Under the pieces are notes generated by a model. It saw nothing but the letters and a program-made list of their open reading frames with translations. It was not told the origin of the DNA and made no database searches. Shown here one piece after another: positions 42,783-51,912 of a stretch of DNA of 64,000 nucleotides. The stretch's first letter is position 1. Each line of letters starts with the position of its first letter. The DNA comes from Endomicrobiales bacterium. GTDB lineage: Bacteria; Elusimicrobiota; Endomicrobiia; Endomicrobiales; JAFGGC01. A program made the position numbers and the translations under genes. The stretch spans positions 16,337 through 80,336 of the forward strand of contig JAFGGC010000034.1 in NCBI GenBank assembly GCA_016930715.1. Direction: 5' to 3'.

Positions 42783-43538
42783 ATGATATTACTGCGTTTT
42801 GAGGCCGGAGGCAGGAAAAGGCACGGGATGCTTGAGAAAAAGACCGTGCACGAGATAAAATCTGATTTTTTTTCGAAGTTAAGCAAGACCGGGAAGCAAT
42901 ATCCGTTATCCAAGGTTAAACTGCTTGCTCCGGTGGAGCCGTCAAAAATAGTGGCAATGGGGCTCAATTACATAGACCACGCAAGGGAACTCAAGATGCC
43001 CATACCCTTGAGGCCGCTTTTCTTTTTAAAGGCCCAGTCCGCGGTGGCGGGGCCGGGGGACGCCATTGTCTATCCGGAGGCGTCGAATCAGGTGGACTAT
43101 GAAGCGGAACTGGCCGTGGTGATAAAGAAGAAAACAAGGAATGTTTCGCCGAAAGAGGCGATGGGCTGCGTCCTCGGTTACACCTGCCTGAACGACGTGA
43201 CCGCGAGGGACCTTCAGAGGGAGGACGGACAGTGGGCGCGGTCAAAATCTTTCGACACGTTCTCTCCGATAGGGCCCTGGATAGTAACGGGGATAGACCC
43301 GCACCGGCTGAAAGTTGAAACGTTCCTGAACGGGCGCAAGAAACAGTCCTCGAACACGTCCGAGCTTATTTTCAAGATAGACGAGCTCGTTTCGTTCGTG
43401 TCGCGCGTGATGACGCTTCTTCCCGGGGACGTGATATCCACGGGAACGCCGCCGGGCGTCGGGCCGATGAAGCCCGGTGACCGCGTCGAGGTCAAGATAG
43501 AAAAGATAGGAACGCTCAGGAATGCGGTGGTGAAATGA
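42783..43538 (+). CDS. Fumarylacetoacetate hydrolase (FAH) family protein
   Basis: About 251 residues from the ATG at 42783, with ccggagaaag before it. KIVAMGLNYIDHARELKMP opens the conserved core. VDYEAELAVVIKK has the metal-binding glutamates, GYTCLNDVTARDLQ follows, and LLPGDVISTGTPPGVGPM ends the active site. Relatives act as acylpyruvate hydrolase, oxaloacetate decarboxylase/tautomerase or ring-cleavage isomerase. With no aromatic pathway nearby, acylpyruvase or oxaloacetate tautomerase is more likely. Confidence 0.88.
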   Translation: MILLRFEAGGRKRHGMLEKKTVHEIKSDFFSKLSKTGKQYPLSKVKLLAPVEPSKIVAMGLNYIDHARELKMPIPLRPLFFLKAQSAVAGPGDAIVYPEASNQVDYEAELAVVIKKKTRNVSPKEAMGCVLGYTCLNDVTARDLQREDGQWARSKSFDTFSPIGPWIVTGIDPHRLKVETFLNGRKKQSSNTSELIFKIDELVSFVSRVMTLLPGDVISTGTPPGVGPMKPGDRVEVKIEKIGTLRNAVVK

Positions 43539-43933
43539 ATAGGTTTTTCGAGGAAATAAAGGAGTTTTTCCTGGATATCGAGGACCCGGCCGAGCCTAAG
43601 TATGACCCCGTCCACGTGGCCGGGATGATAGTGATAGTGCTTCTGGCCAACACCGTGCTTTTCTGGCTTCTTTGGTCTCTGCTGGTTTTCGGCGGAGGGA
43701 TACAGGCGAAGGTTTTGCCGTTTTTGGCCGTTCTTTTCACGTCAAAGACCGCGGGGGATTTCGGTTACGTGGGCTATCCGTATGAAATGGGGGTGTTCGA
43801 GGGCTGGGTGACTAACGTCGTAGCGCTCGCGCTTGCCGTGTTCGTCCTGTGGGCGTTCTGGTACGCGTACAACAACAGTTATACTGGAAAGAGGAAAGAC
43901 ATCAATGAAGACAAGAAGCAACAAGAAACTTGA
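43535..43933 (+). CDS. Uncharacterised membrane protein
   Basis: 132 residues starting by ATGA overlap. An acidic N-terminus, two or three helices (MIVIVLLANTVLFWLLWSLL, VLPFLAVLF, VVALALAVFVLWAFWYAY) and a charged C-terminal tail. No family recognised. It overlaps the dapL start by 29 bases, so it is likely translated with FAH and dapL, but a link in function is not evident. Confidence 0.7.
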   Translation: MNRFFEEIKEFFLDIEDPAEPKYDPVHVAGMIVIVLLANTVLFWLLWSLLVFGGGIQAKVLPFLAVLFTSKTAGDFGYVGYPYEMGVFEGWVTNVVALALAVFVLWAFWYAYNNSYTGKRKDINEDKKQQET

Positions 43934-45068
43934 AAAACTTCCGCCGTACTTGTTCGTGGAAATAGACAGAAAGAAAAAGGCCGCCATGGAGAGAGGTGTT
44001 GATATCATATCTCTGGGGGTGGGCGACCCCGACAGGCCGACGCCCGCGCACATAATAAAGGCCGGGCAAAAGGCGCTTGAAAAGCCCGCCAACCATCAGT
44101 ATCCGTTCGGCGCGGGGCTAATCTCCTTCAGAAAGGCCGTGGCCGGATGGTACAAGTCAAGGTTCAACGTCACGCTTGATCCTGAAACAGAGATATGGAC
44201 CCTGCTCGGTTCCAAGGAGGGCATAGGGCATTTCCATCTTGCCTTCGTTGACCCCGGCGACGTGGTCCTTATACCCGAACCCGGGTATCCCGTCTACAAC
44301 ACCGGGACGATATTCACGGACGGCGAGCCGTACTTCATGCCGCTTGTTGAAGAAAACGGTTTTCTCCCGGACCTGAAAAAAATACCAGAAAGCGTCGCCA
44401 GGAAGGCGAAGGTGATATTCGTCAATTCTCCCTGCAACCCGACCGCCGCCGTGGCGCCGAGGAGTTTTTTTGAGGAGCTCGTAGCGTTCGCGAAGAAATA
44501 CGGTATAATAGTCGCGCACGACGCCGCCTACTCCGAAATATTCTACGAGGAAAAACCGATGAGCTTTCTTGAAGTTCCGGGCGCGATGGAAGTCGGCGTC
44601 GAGTTTCATTCGCTTTCGAAAACCTACAACATGACCGGCTGGAGGCTCGGATGGGTGTGCGGGAATGCCGGCATCGTGAAAGGCCTTGGCACCGTCAAGG
44701 ATAACTACGATTCGGGGGTTTTCCAAGCGGTGCAGGAAGCGGGAACGGAAGCCCTTAACGGCAGTCAGCAGTGCGTGGAAGAGATGAGGAATCTTTACAG
44801 GGAAAGAAGGGACGTTTTCGTTGATGGGCTCCGGAAGCTCGGTTGGAAAGTGAACAAGCCGAAGGCGACGTTTTACGTCTGGGCGCGCACGCCGCAGGGC
44901 TACGGCTCGGAGGAAACGGTCGGCAAGCTTCTTGACGAAGCCGGCATAGTGTGCACGCCGGGTAACGGGATGGGGCCGTCCGGAGAGGGCTACGTCAGGT
45001 TCGCCCTCACGGTGGACGTCCCGCGCCTCAAGGAAGCGCTCGGGCGAATGTCAAAGATAAAGTGGTAA
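43905..45068 (+). CDS. dapL: LL-diaminopimelate aminotransferase
   Basis: 388 residues from the ATG at 43905; the frame is open upstream to 43833 but that part is inside the previous gene. Class I aminotransferase: SLGVGDPDRPTP, YPFGAGL, GSKEGIGH, NSPCNPTA, HDAAYSE, and the PLP lysine K239 in SLSKTYNMTGWRLGW. This motif set is that of the DapL branch, which makes LL-DAP directly from tetrahydrodipicolinate for lysine and peptidoglycan. Substrate-level proof is not possible from sequence. Confidence 0.88.
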   Translation: MKTRSNKKLEKLPPYLFVEIDRKKKAAMERGVDIISLGVGDPDRPTPAHIIKAGQKALEKPANHQYPFGAGLISFRKAVAGWYKSRFNVTLDPETEIWTLLGSKEGIGHFHLAFVDPGDVVLIPEPGYPVYNTGTIFTDGEPYFMPLVEENGFLPDLKKIPESVARKAKVIFVNSPCNPTAAVAPRSFFEELVAFAKKYGIIVAHDAAYSEIFYEEKPMSFLEVPGAMEVGVEFHSLSKTYNMTGWRLGWVCGNAGIVKGLGTVKDNYDSGVFQAVQEAGTEALNGSQQCVEEMRNLYRERRDVFVDGLRKLGWKVNKPKATFYVWARTPQGYGSEETVGKLLDEAGIVCTPGNGMGPSGEGYVRFALTVDVPRLKEALGRMSKIKW

Positions 45069-45074
45069 TCCGCA

Positions 45075-45629
45075 GTGAGTCAAGCGATAGCGTTCATCGC
45101 GCTCGGTTCCAACGCCGGCAACAGGGCGTTTAACATAAAAAAGGCGGTTGACGGTATTTCAAGATTTTCCGGCACGCGGATAATAAAAGCCTCTCCTCTG
45201 TACGAAACTTCGCCGGTCGGCCCGAAACAGAGGGATTTCTTGAACGCGGTGATAAAGCTTGAAACGCCGGACGGGCCGCAGGCTCTCTTGAAAAGGCTTA
45301 AAAAACTCGAAACCCTGCTTGGAAGGAACAAAAACCCGTTCAGGTGGGGCCCGAGGACGATAGACCTGGACATACTCTTTTACGGCGGGAAGGCCTTCGC
45401 GACGAAAGTTCTCACGGTTCCGCACAGGGAAATAGAGAACAGGATGTTCGTTCTCCGGCCTTTTTGCGACATAGCCCCGGAATTCGTACATCCGGTTATC
45501 AAAAAGACCATTAAAGAGCTGTTATACGAGGCAAAAAAAAGACGCCCGGAGCAAAGAATAAGGAAAACAAGATTTAATCTGTGTCCCGCAAATGCGGGAT
45601 TTCATCGAAATAGATTAAGGAAGTCATAA
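45075..45629 (+). CDS. folK: 6-hydroxymethyl-7,8-dihydropterin pyrophosphokinase
   Basis: 184 residues, GTG start six bases after dapL. ALGSNAGNR at the N-terminus, SPLYETSPVG, and GPRTIDLDILFYGG (the two metal aspartates) are canonical HPPK motifs. It adds pyrophosphate to the folate pterin. The family usually ends near residue 165; here the last 19 residues are encoded by the start of an intergenic repeat (from 45571), so the C-terminal tail is probably an addition without function. Confidence 0.93.
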   Translation: MSQAIAFIALGSNAGNRAFNIKKAVDGISRFSGTRIIKASPLYETSPVGPKQRDFLNAVIKLETPDGPQALLKRLKKLETLLGRNKNPFRWGPRTIDLDILFYGGKAFATKVLTVPHREIENRMFVLRPFCDIAPEFVHPVIKKTIKELLYEAKKRRPEQRIRKTRFNLCPANAGFHRNRLRKS

Positions 45630-45654
45630 TCGCATTAGGGAATCCGTGTAATCT
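45571..45654. repeat. ATTACACAGATT-type repeat, degenerate copy C, with internal hairpin
   Basis: AATCTGTGT at 45576 and AATCCGTGTAATC at 45641 are reverse units; forward units are decayed. Between them TCCCGCA-aa-TGCGGGA (45584-45599) forms a seven-pair hairpin. The element overlaps the end of folK and stops 15 bases before panB. Confidence 0.6.
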
Positions 45655-45669
45655 TGATTGTAGTGTTTT

Positions 45670-46464
45670 ATGGAAAAAATAACCACGACCAGGCTCATCG
45701 AGATGAAGCAGCGGGGCGAGAAGATAACCGCGCTCACCGCTTATGACTGCCCCACGGCAAGGCTTCTCAACGAGGCTGGCATAGACGTCGTTCTCGTCGG
45801 GGATTCCGTGGGCATGGTGAAGCTCGGTTACGAGTCCACCTTGTCCGTCAACATGGAGGACATGCTCTACCACGCGAGGTCAGTCAAGAAGGGCAATTCA
45901 AGGGCGTTTCTTGCGGTGGACATGCCTTTTCTTTCATACGAATCAAAACCGTCCGACGCGGTTTATAACGCCGGGCTTCTCGTCAAGATCGGCGGGGCCG
46001 AAGCGGTGAAGCTCGAGGGCGGAAGGGAAATGCTGAAGAGCATAAGAGCCGTGATCGAAGCCAAGATACCCGTCATCGGGCACCTCGGGCTGACCCCTCA
46101 GGGCATACACAAGTTCGGCGGGTACAAGGTGCAGGGCAGGGACCCGAAATCCGCGCAGAAGATGATAGACGATGCGTTGGCGCTCGAGGAATCCGGCGTG
46201 TTCATGTTAGTGCTTGAATGCATACCGGCCGGCCTCGCGAAAAAAATAACGTCTCTTCTGTCGATCCCGACGATTGGCATAGGCGCGGGCCCCCACTGCG
46301 ACGGACAGGTCCTCGTGACGGACGACCTGCTCGGGCTTTCGGGAATGTCTCCGAAATTCGTCAAAAAGTACGCGAACCTGCAAGGCGATATATCAAAAGC
46401 GGTCAAAAAATACAGAAAGGAAGTCAGGGCGTCGAGGTTTCCTTCGAGGTCCAACTCATATTGA
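45670..46464 (+). CDS. panB: 3-methyl-2-oxobutanoate hydroxymethyltransferase
   Basis: 264 residues, normal length. ITALTAYDCPTARLLNEAG, VLVGDSVGMVKLGY, VKLEGG, GHLGLTPQ and GIGAGPHCDGQVLV are the PanB motifs in order, including the metal aspartates and the catalytic glutamate region. It makes ketopantoate, the first step to pantothenate. panC lies 0.5 kb downstream with a GNAT gene between them. It has no strong Shine-Dalgarno and starts right after a repeat. Confidence 0.95.
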   Translation: MEKITTTRLIEMKQRGEKITALTAYDCPTARLLNEAGIDVVLVGDSVGMVKLGYESTLSVNMEDMLYHARSVKKGNSRAFLAVDMPFLSYESKPSDAVYNAGLLVKIGGAEAVKLEGGREMLKSIRAVIEAKIPVIGHLGLTPQGIHKFGGYKVQGRDPKSAQKMIDDALALEESGVFMLVLECIPAGLAKKITSLLSIPTIGIGAGPHCDGQVLVTDDLLGLSGMSPKFVKKYANLQGDISKAVKKYRKEVRASRFPSRSNSY

Positions 46465-46466
46465 AC

Positions 46467-46943
46467 ATGAACTATTCAAAAACGCCAGGAAAACGCGGAA
46501 AATCCGGGAAGGTCGTCTATAAGGTAGTCCACGGAAGAGGCAAGTTCGAAATCAAAAGCCTTTGGGAGAAGCTAAACGCCATACACAGGAAGGAATCGGT
46601 GTACTTCAAGAGGTACTTCGAGAAACTGCATTTCAGGCAGAGGATGAAGGTGCTTACCGGAAAGAGGCTGAGGGTGGAGACCGCGGAGCTTAAAGGCCGG
46701 ATGATAGGTTACTGTGTTTCTTCGATGCACCGCGGGACAGGAGAAATAGAATCGCTGATAGTGGACTCGAAATACAGGGGCTACGGCGTCGGCAAGCGGC
46801 TGGTGTCGAACGCCTTGAGGTGGTTCAAGAAAAATCATTCCAAGAAAGAGCAGCTGCGCGTTGTTTTCGGACACGAAAGCGTCCTGCCTTTCTATATGAG
46901 CCAGGGTTTTTTCCCCAGAGAAATCGAACTTCGCAAGAAATAA
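46467..46943 (+). CDS. GNAT-family N-acetyltransferase
   Basis: 158 residues from the ATG at 46467, two bases after panB; longer in-frame extensions lie within panB. The acetyl-CoA signature is IESLIVDSKYRGYGVGKRLV (R-x-x-G-x-G/A), followed by FYMSQGF at the C-terminus. The N-terminus is rich in lysine and arginine. Position between panB and panC is interesting, because GNAT proteins such as PanM/PanZ act on aspartate decarboxylase (PanD) maturation, but I see nothing that proves such a role here. Confidence 0.82.
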   Translation: MNYSKTPGKRGKSGKVVYKVVHGRGKFEIKSLWEKLNAIHRKESVYFKRYFEKLHFRQRMKVLTGKRLRVETAELKGRMIGYCVSSMHRGTGEIESLIVDSKYRGYGVGKRLVSNALRWFKKNHSKKEQLRVVFGHESVLPFYMSQGFFPREIELRKK

Positions 46944-46958
46944 CAGGAGCGCTCCCGC

Positions 46959-47807
46959 TTGAAGACCATTTCGTTCCCGCGAAAAATTCAAAAACACCTG
47001 TCAAAGCTTAAAAGGGCCGGCAAGACGGTGGGGCTCGTGCCGACTATGGGGGCGCTGCACGGCGGCCATTTGTCCCTCATAAGAAGGGCGCGCAGGGAAA
47101 ATGACGTCGTGGTGGTTTCCGTTTTCGTCAACCCGTCCCAGTTCGGCCAAGGAGAGGACTTCAGGAGATACCCCAGGCCTTTCGCGAGGGACAAAAAGCT
47201 CTGCGAAAAAGAAAAAGTAGACGTGATATTCAACCCGCCGCCGCAAACGATGTATCCGAAAGGATATCTTACTTATATCAGCGTGGACAGGATGTCGGAC
47301 GTCCTGTGCGGAAAGCACAGGCCCGGGCATTTCAAGGGCGTGGCGACGGTGGTGGCGAAGCTCTTCAATATCGTTCAGCCAGACAGGGCATACTTCGGCC
47401 TGAAGGATTTCCAACAGGCCAGAATTATCGGGCGCATGACCGCTGACCTCAACGTGCCCGTGGATGTCGTAACCTGTCCGACCGTAAGGGAAAAAGACGG
47501 CCTTGCGATGTCCAGCAGGAACGTCTATCTTGGAAAAAGTCAGCGCAAAAACAGTGTGCTGATATCGGAAGCTTTACATTCGGCGGTCGATATGGTAAAA
47601 TGTCGAAAAGCAAAAAATGCCGATAAAATCATAGAGAAAGTTAAAAAGGATATCAGGCGGATTGCGGGCGCGAGGGTGGATTATGTCGATATTTGCGACC
47701 CGGAAACACTTGAGAAGAAAACCGTCGCGAAACCGCCGTTTGTCATTCTTGCAGCGGTCCGGATAGGCAAGACCAGGCTGATTGATAACGTAATTTTACT
47801 GAAATAG
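46959..47807 (+). CDS. panC: Pantothenate synthetase
   Basis: 282 residues; TTG start with caggag eleven bases upstream. LVPTMGALHGGHLSLIR is the HIGH-like ATP site, SVFVNPSQFGQGEDF and DRAYFGLKDFQQ bind pantoate and ATP, and KDGLAMSSRNVYL is the KMSKS-like loop. It joins pantoate and beta-alanine. With panB it gives most of pantothenate synthesis; panD and panE are not in the window. Confidence 0.95.
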   Translation: MKTISFPRKIQKHLSKLKRAGKTVGLVPTMGALHGGHLSLIRRARRENDVVVVSVFVNPSQFGQGEDFRRYPRPFARDKKLCEKEKVDVIFNPPPQTMYPKGYLTYISVDRMSDVLCGKHRPGHFKGVATVVAKLFNIVQPDRAYFGLKDFQQARIIGRMTADLNVPVDVVTCPTVREKDGLAMSSRNVYLGKSQRKNSVLISEALHSAVDMVKCRKAKNADKIIEKVKKDIRRIAGARVDYVDICDPETLEKKTVAKPPFVILAAVRIGKTRLIDNVILLK

Positions 47808-47810
47808 AGC

Positions 47811-47896
47811 AATTTCTAATCTCTAATTTCAAACGGGCGGGAAAACAGACACTTATAACGCTGTTTTTAGAATTTAGAAATTGAATATTAGAAATT
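47811..47896. repeat. TTTCTAAT-type inverted repeat
   Basis: AATTTCTAATCTCTAATTTC (47811-47830) faces a 27-base right arm at 47870-47896 that contains TTAGAAATTGAATATTAGAA. The arms can form a long AT-rich stem enclosing GGGCGGG. It fills the gap after panC and may terminate transcription before the HAMP gene. Confidence 0.65.
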
Positions 47897-47917
47897 ATTT
47901 CTAGAAGGGGAGGAAAA

Positions 47918-48415
47918 ATGAGAAAAACTTACTTCGTGAAACCTGGGATACAGATCAAGTATCTCTTGATTGTCCTTTTCGTGGTCTGCCTGACGGCGGC
48001 CGCGGTGTATTTCACTTTCTGGAGCACGCTGATCAAATCACCCGGAATGGACCAGCTGAGCGCGGGAGAGTTCATGGCCCTTCAGCGGGCTTACCAGGTG
48101 AATTTCATATGGGTGGTGCTTATCATCCTGTTCGGCGTGGGGCTTGAAAGCGTGTTTCTTTTTCACCGCATAATCGGGCCGATATTCGTTTTTGAAAGGA
48201 CCATCAAAAGCCTTGCCGAGGGAGATTTCACGGCGGGTGTTTCCCTGCGCAAGAAAGACGAGCTCAAGGACCTTGCCGACAGCCTTCAGGAGTTCATAGA
48301 CAACGTCAAGTCCAACGTCGAGAACGACAGGAAACAGATCCAGGAGATAAAATCCCAGGTCGGCGGAGACCTCCACAACAAGCTTGCCGCGCTTACGTCC
48401 TGGTTCAGGTTCTAG
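47918..48415 (+). CDS. Stand-alone HAMP-domain membrane protein (first of two)
   Basis: 165 residues with aggggagg before the ATG. Two membrane helices ([20 protein letters not shown] and [20 protein letters not shown]) enclose a periplasmic loop of about 30 residues. A HAMP domain follows ([20 protein letters not shown], residues about 85-135) and then a coiled coil. No kinase, cyclase or chemotaxis output domain is attached. Such proteins could pass signals to a partner; the histidine kinase at 50138 is a candidate. It overlaps no gene, and nadB begins 16 bases later. Confidence 0.75.
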   Translation: MRKTYFVKPGIQIKYLLIVLFVVCLTAAAVYFTFWSTLIKSPGMDQLSAGEFMALQRAYQVNFIWVVLIILFGVGLESVFLFHRIIGPIFVFERTIKSLAEGDFTAGVSLRKKDELKDLADSLQEFIDNVKSNVENDRKQIQEIKSQVGGDLHNKLAALTSWFRF

Positions 48416-48431
48416 GCCGGTCGAAAACCAG

Positions 48432-50030
48432 ATGATTAAAACTGATTTCTTGGTGATAGGCAGCGGAATAGCGGGCCTGAGTTTCGCCATAAAGGCGAGT
48501 TCCGCGGGCTCGGTGGCGCTCGTGACGAAAAGAGGGCTGTCGGCCTCGGCGACCGAATACGCCCAGGGCGGGGTTGCCGTGGCGTGGAGCCCGGAAGATT
48601 CTTTCGAGCAGCACGTGGAAGATACGCTGTCGGCCGGGGCGGGGTTGTGCGACAGGAAGGTTGTCGAGCTGGTGGTCAAGGAAGGCCCCGCCAGGATAAA
48701 AGAGCTCATAGATCTCGGCGTTCATTTCACCGTGGCCGAAGACGATCCCGAGAACACGTTCGAGCTGGGGCTTGAGGGCGGACATTCGAGAAGAAGGATA
48801 CTTCACGTCGGAGACAAGACGGGGCACGAAATAGAAAAAGTGCTCTCGGACATCGTCCGAGCCAATAAGGGCATAATGCTGTTTGAGGATCACGCCGCGG
48901 TCGACCTGATAACTACCGGCAAAATAAAAAAGAGATTCCAGGGTGCTAAGGAAAGGTGCTGGGGCGCCTACGTTCTTGACAAGAAGACCGGCAAGGTGGA
49001 GACGTTCCTCGCCAGGGCCGTGGTTCTTGCGGCGGGAGGCGGAGGCAAGGTCTATCTTTACACCTCCAATCCCGATGTTTCCACCGGCGACGGAGTCGCG
49101 ATGGCGTACCGCTGCGGTGCCGGAATCGCCAACATGGAATTCGTTCAGTTCCATCCGACCTGCCTGTACCATCCGGACGCGAAATCTTTTCTGATATCAG
49201 AAGCCGTGAGGGGCGAGGGCGCAGTGCTTCGCCTTAAAGACGGCAGGCCGTTCATGGACAAGTACCACCCCAAAAAGGAGCTTGCGCCCAGGGACATAGT
49301 GGCGCGCGCCATAGACAACGAACTGAAAATCCGAGGTGACGACTGCGTCTATCTCGATATCACGGGAGCCGACGGGGAGTTCGTGAAGAGGCGTTTTCCG
49401 GGGATATATTCAAAGTGCCTTGAGTTCGGCATCGATATGACAAGGGACTGGATCCCGGTGGTGCCTGCGGCGCATTATTTCTGCGGCGGGGTCAGGACGG
49501 ACTCGGCGGGCGAAACATCGGTCAAAAACCTTTTTGCCATAGGCGAGGTCGCCTGCACTGGGCTGCACGGGGCAAATCGCCTGGCCTCCAATTCGCTTCT
49601 CGAGGCGCTGGTCGTCGCGGACAGGGCGTCAAAAAGGGCCGGTGAGCTGATGGGAAAAAGAGCGCCCTTTCCGAAAATACCACAGTGGGACATAGGCAGG
49701 GCGAAGGATTCAGACGAGTCGGTAGTCGTGACGCAAAACTGGGACGAGATCAGGCGGTTCATGTGGAATTACGTCGGGATAGTCAGGAGCAACAAGCGCC
49801 TGAACAGGGCCTTGAGCCGCATAGAGCTCCTGAAGAAGGAGATACAGGAGTATTACTGGGATTTCATTGTCACTAATGATTTGATAGAATTGAGGAACAT
49901 CGCGACAGTGGCCGGGCTGATCGTTGAATCCGCCATAAAGAGAAAAGAAAGCAGGGGCCTCCATTACAACATAGATTATCCCTCAAAAGGCGGGAAGGCG
50001 TCTGACACGGTCTTGAAGCGTTTCAATTAA
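48432..50030 (+). CDS. nadB: L-aspartate oxidase
   Basis: 532 residues from the ATG at 48432, normal for NadB. The FAD-binding motif [13 protein letters not shown] is at residues 9-21. [30 protein letters not shown] and the arginine block RGEGAVLR follow, then [10 protein letters not shown] and [18 protein letters not shown]. It oxidises aspartate to iminoaspartate for quinolinate and NAD synthesis. nadA and nadC are not in the window. Ends at repeat copy D. Confidence 0.95.
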   Translation: MIKTDFLVIGSGIAGLSFAIKASSAGSVALVTKRGLSASATEYAQGGVAVAWSPEDSFEQHVEDTLSAGAGLCDRKVVELVVKEGPARIKELIDLGVHFTVAEDDPENTFELGLEGGHSRRRILHVGDKTGHEIEKVLSDIVRANKGIMLFEDHAAVDLITTGKIKKRFQGAKERCWGAYVLDKKTGKVETFLARAVVLAAGGGGKVYLYTSNPDVSTGDGVAMAYRCGAGIANMEFVQFHPTCLYHPDAKSFLISEAVRGEGAVLRLKDGRPFMDKYHPKKELAPRDIVARAIDNELKIRGDDCVYLDITGADGEFVKRRFPGIYSKCLEFGIDMTRDWIPVVPAAHYFCGGVRTDSAGETSVKNLFAIGEVACTGLHGANRLASNSLLEALVVADRASKRAGELMGKRAPFPKIPQWDIGRAKDSDESVVVTQNWDEIRRFMWNYVGIVRSNKRLNRALSRIELLKKEIQEYYWDFIVTNDLIELRNIATVAGLIVESAIKRKESRGLHYNIDYPSKGGKASDTVLKRFN

Positions 50031-50035
50031 CAAAT

Positions 50036-50130
50036 GATTCCACGGATTATGCACGGCGATTACACAGATTGGATCAAATTCGTTGACCCAGACGTGTCTG
50101 TGTAATCTATTTAAAATCTGTGTAATCGTG
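50036..50130. repeat. ATTACACAGATT-type inverted repeat element, copy D
   Basis: Forward units GATTCCACGGATT (50036) and GATTACACAGATT (50058) face reverse units TCTGTGTAATCT (50097) and AAAATCTGTGTAATCG (50113). Layout as in copies A and B, but here between two genes in the same direction (nadB and the histidine kinase). Confidence 0.8.
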
Positions 50131-50137
50131 TCCATTT

Positions 50138-51865
50138 ATGAAACTATTCCATAAATTTCTCATCGCGCTTCTGGTGATAGCCATAATACCGCTGGTCATC
50201 TACAGCGTCATACTCCTGAAGACCACCGCCATAACCCTGCGCAGCGTTATAAACCAGAACCATTTCCATACCGCCGAGAACGTGGCCAGGGAGGTCAACA
50301 AGTACTTTGCCGAAGTCGAGGGCAAGCTTGACCTTGCCAGGCAGATGGAACGCGAAAAAAACATGTCCGAATCCGAACGGATAGCGGCGATACTCAACGA
50401 GATGAGCTCAAGCCGGATGCTTTTCGGGATTCTGCTGCTTGACGACGGTTACGGAATCGTTTCGGGGATGACTGACGAAGGCGGGACCTACGCAGTTGAC
50501 ATCGACAAGGCGCTGGTCAGAAGCGCGCACGTGTCGAACGGGGTAGAGGTGGGAAGCATCTTTTATGACGTGTCTAAGGCGCCGTTCGTCGACATAGTGT
50601 ATCCCCTGAGCTCGAAGCCGCGGCAGTTCATTTACTACCGTTTCAAGCTTAACTACCTGGTGAACAGGATAAAACTGGGATTGAAGAACCCGGACGAGTC
50701 GGTGACGAAAAACGTCCTTCTCGTGGACAAGGACGGGAAATTCGCGGCGACTTCCGAGCTGATGAAGGCCCTGCCTCACGAGCTTTTCGGGAAGTACAAG
50801 GAAGCGGAGAGGGACAGGGCTTTTGTCGCGGAAGGCCTCGTGACGGTCGTCTCTCAGTCCCGGGGGCCGGGATGGCTGATAGTCGTGCAGGAGCCGGCGA
50901 AGGTCGCCTATGCCGCGATAATAAGAATGCAGGTCGCCGGGATAACGCTCATCCTGCTGACGATGGGGTTCGCGCTTTTCGGGGCGATGTTTCTTGCGAA
51001 AAATCTTTCGAAACCCATAGAGAAGCTCCTTCGCGGAATGGACGTCGTCGCCAAGGGCAATCTCGACAGCAAGGTCGAGAAGGTTTCGGGCGACGAGCTC
51101 GGAAAACTCGCCGATATCTTCAACGATATGATAGAAAAGGTGAAACAGATGCAGGAGGAGGTCAGGAAGAACGCCCGCCTGTCCAGCATCGGCCAGATGG
51201 CCAACATACTGGGCCACGAAATACGGAACCCTTTAAGCGCGATGACGAATTCGGTGTTCCTGCTGAGAAGACTGATGGCGAAAACCAAGGAGCCGGAGCC
51301 GATAATGGTCAAATCCGTGACAATAATCGAGAACGAGATAAAATCGACTTCCCGCATAGTGGACAACATGCTTGATTTTTCGCGCCAGAGGCCTCCGGTT
51401 CTTTCCGAGCAGGATTACAACACAGTGGTCAGGGAGATAGTTGAAGGCGTAAAGATGCCGCCGAACGTTGAGCTGGAGCTGGCTCTTGACGGCTCCAACA
51501 AGGTAATGATAGATATTGAAGAGATGAAACAGGTTATAAGAAACCTCGTGAACAACGCCGTTGACGCGATGGGGGACAAGGAAAATTCCAAGCTTAAAGT
51601 CGGCGTGTACAAGGCGAATATCGTGCAGGGCGACAAGAACATCTCGGCGGTTTCAGCCGATATCTCCGACAACGGCTGCGGGATGAGCCAGGAAACGATA
51701 AAGAAGATATTCGAACCGTTTTTTTCGACGAAGTCAAAGGGGACGGGCCTCGGGCTGGCGGTCGTGCAGAAGATAGTGGAAGAGCGCCATAACGGCGTGA
51801 TAGAGGTAAAAAGCGTGGTAGGAAAAGGCACGACGTTTTCGGTGAAACTGCCCCTGAAGACGTAG
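50138..51865 (+). CDS. Membrane sensor histidine kinase (sensor loop, HAMP, HisKA, HATPase)
   Basis: 575 residues. A membrane helix at 5-28, a periplasmic sensor of about 240 residues (Cache-like), a second helix near 265-287, HAMP (LSKPIEKLLRGMDVVAKGNL), then a phospho-acceptor helix with the histidine in LGHEIRNPLSAM. ATPase boxes: N box NLVNNAVDAM, G1 SDNGCGMS, F FFSTKSKGTG, G2 GTGLGLAVVQ. No response regulator is adjacent; the receiver/HD-GYP protein at 34815 is one possible partner. Two stand-alone HAMP proteins are encoded near it. Confidence 0.93.
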   Translation: MKLFHKFLIALLVIAIIPLVIYSVILLKTTAITLRSVINQNHFHTAENVAREVNKYFAEVEGKLDLARQMEREKNMSESERIAAILNEMSSSRMLFGILLLDDGYGIVSGMTDEGGTYAVDIDKALVRSAHVSNGVEVGSIFYDVSKAPFVDIVYPLSSKPRQFIYYRFKLNYLVNRIKLGLKNPDESVTKNVLLVDKDGKFAATSELMKALPHELFGKYKEAERDRAFVAEGLVTVVSQSRGPGWLIVVQEPAKVAYAAIIRMQVAGITLILLTMGFALFGAMFLAKNLSKPIEKLLRGMDVVAKGNLDSKVEKVSGDELGKLADIFNDMIEKVKQMQEEVRKNARLSSIGQMANILGHEIRNPLSAMTNSVFLLRRLMAKTKEPEPIMVKSVTIIENEIKSTSRIVDNMLDFSRQRPPVLSEQDYNTVVREIVEGVKMPPNVELELALDGSNKVMIDIEEMKQVIRNLVNNAVDAMGDKENSKLKVGVYKANIVQGDKNISAVSADISDNGCGMSQETIKKIFEPFFSTKSKGTGLGLAVVQKIVEERHNGVIEVKSVVGKGTTFSVKLPLKT

Positions 51866-51912
51866 GATGCGCGGGTTCCCTGTCCGGAGAAGGGGACGGG
51901 GAGAGGAGGGTT

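Noticed and set aside
48405..49172. Minus-strand ORF of 255 codons
   Set aside because: It is opposite nadB, whose FAD and active-site motifs are complete.
24647..50130. CRISPR array for the repeated ATTACACAGATT units
   Set aside because: Units are mirrored, vary in sequence, and lie in distant gaps without regular spacers or cas genes.
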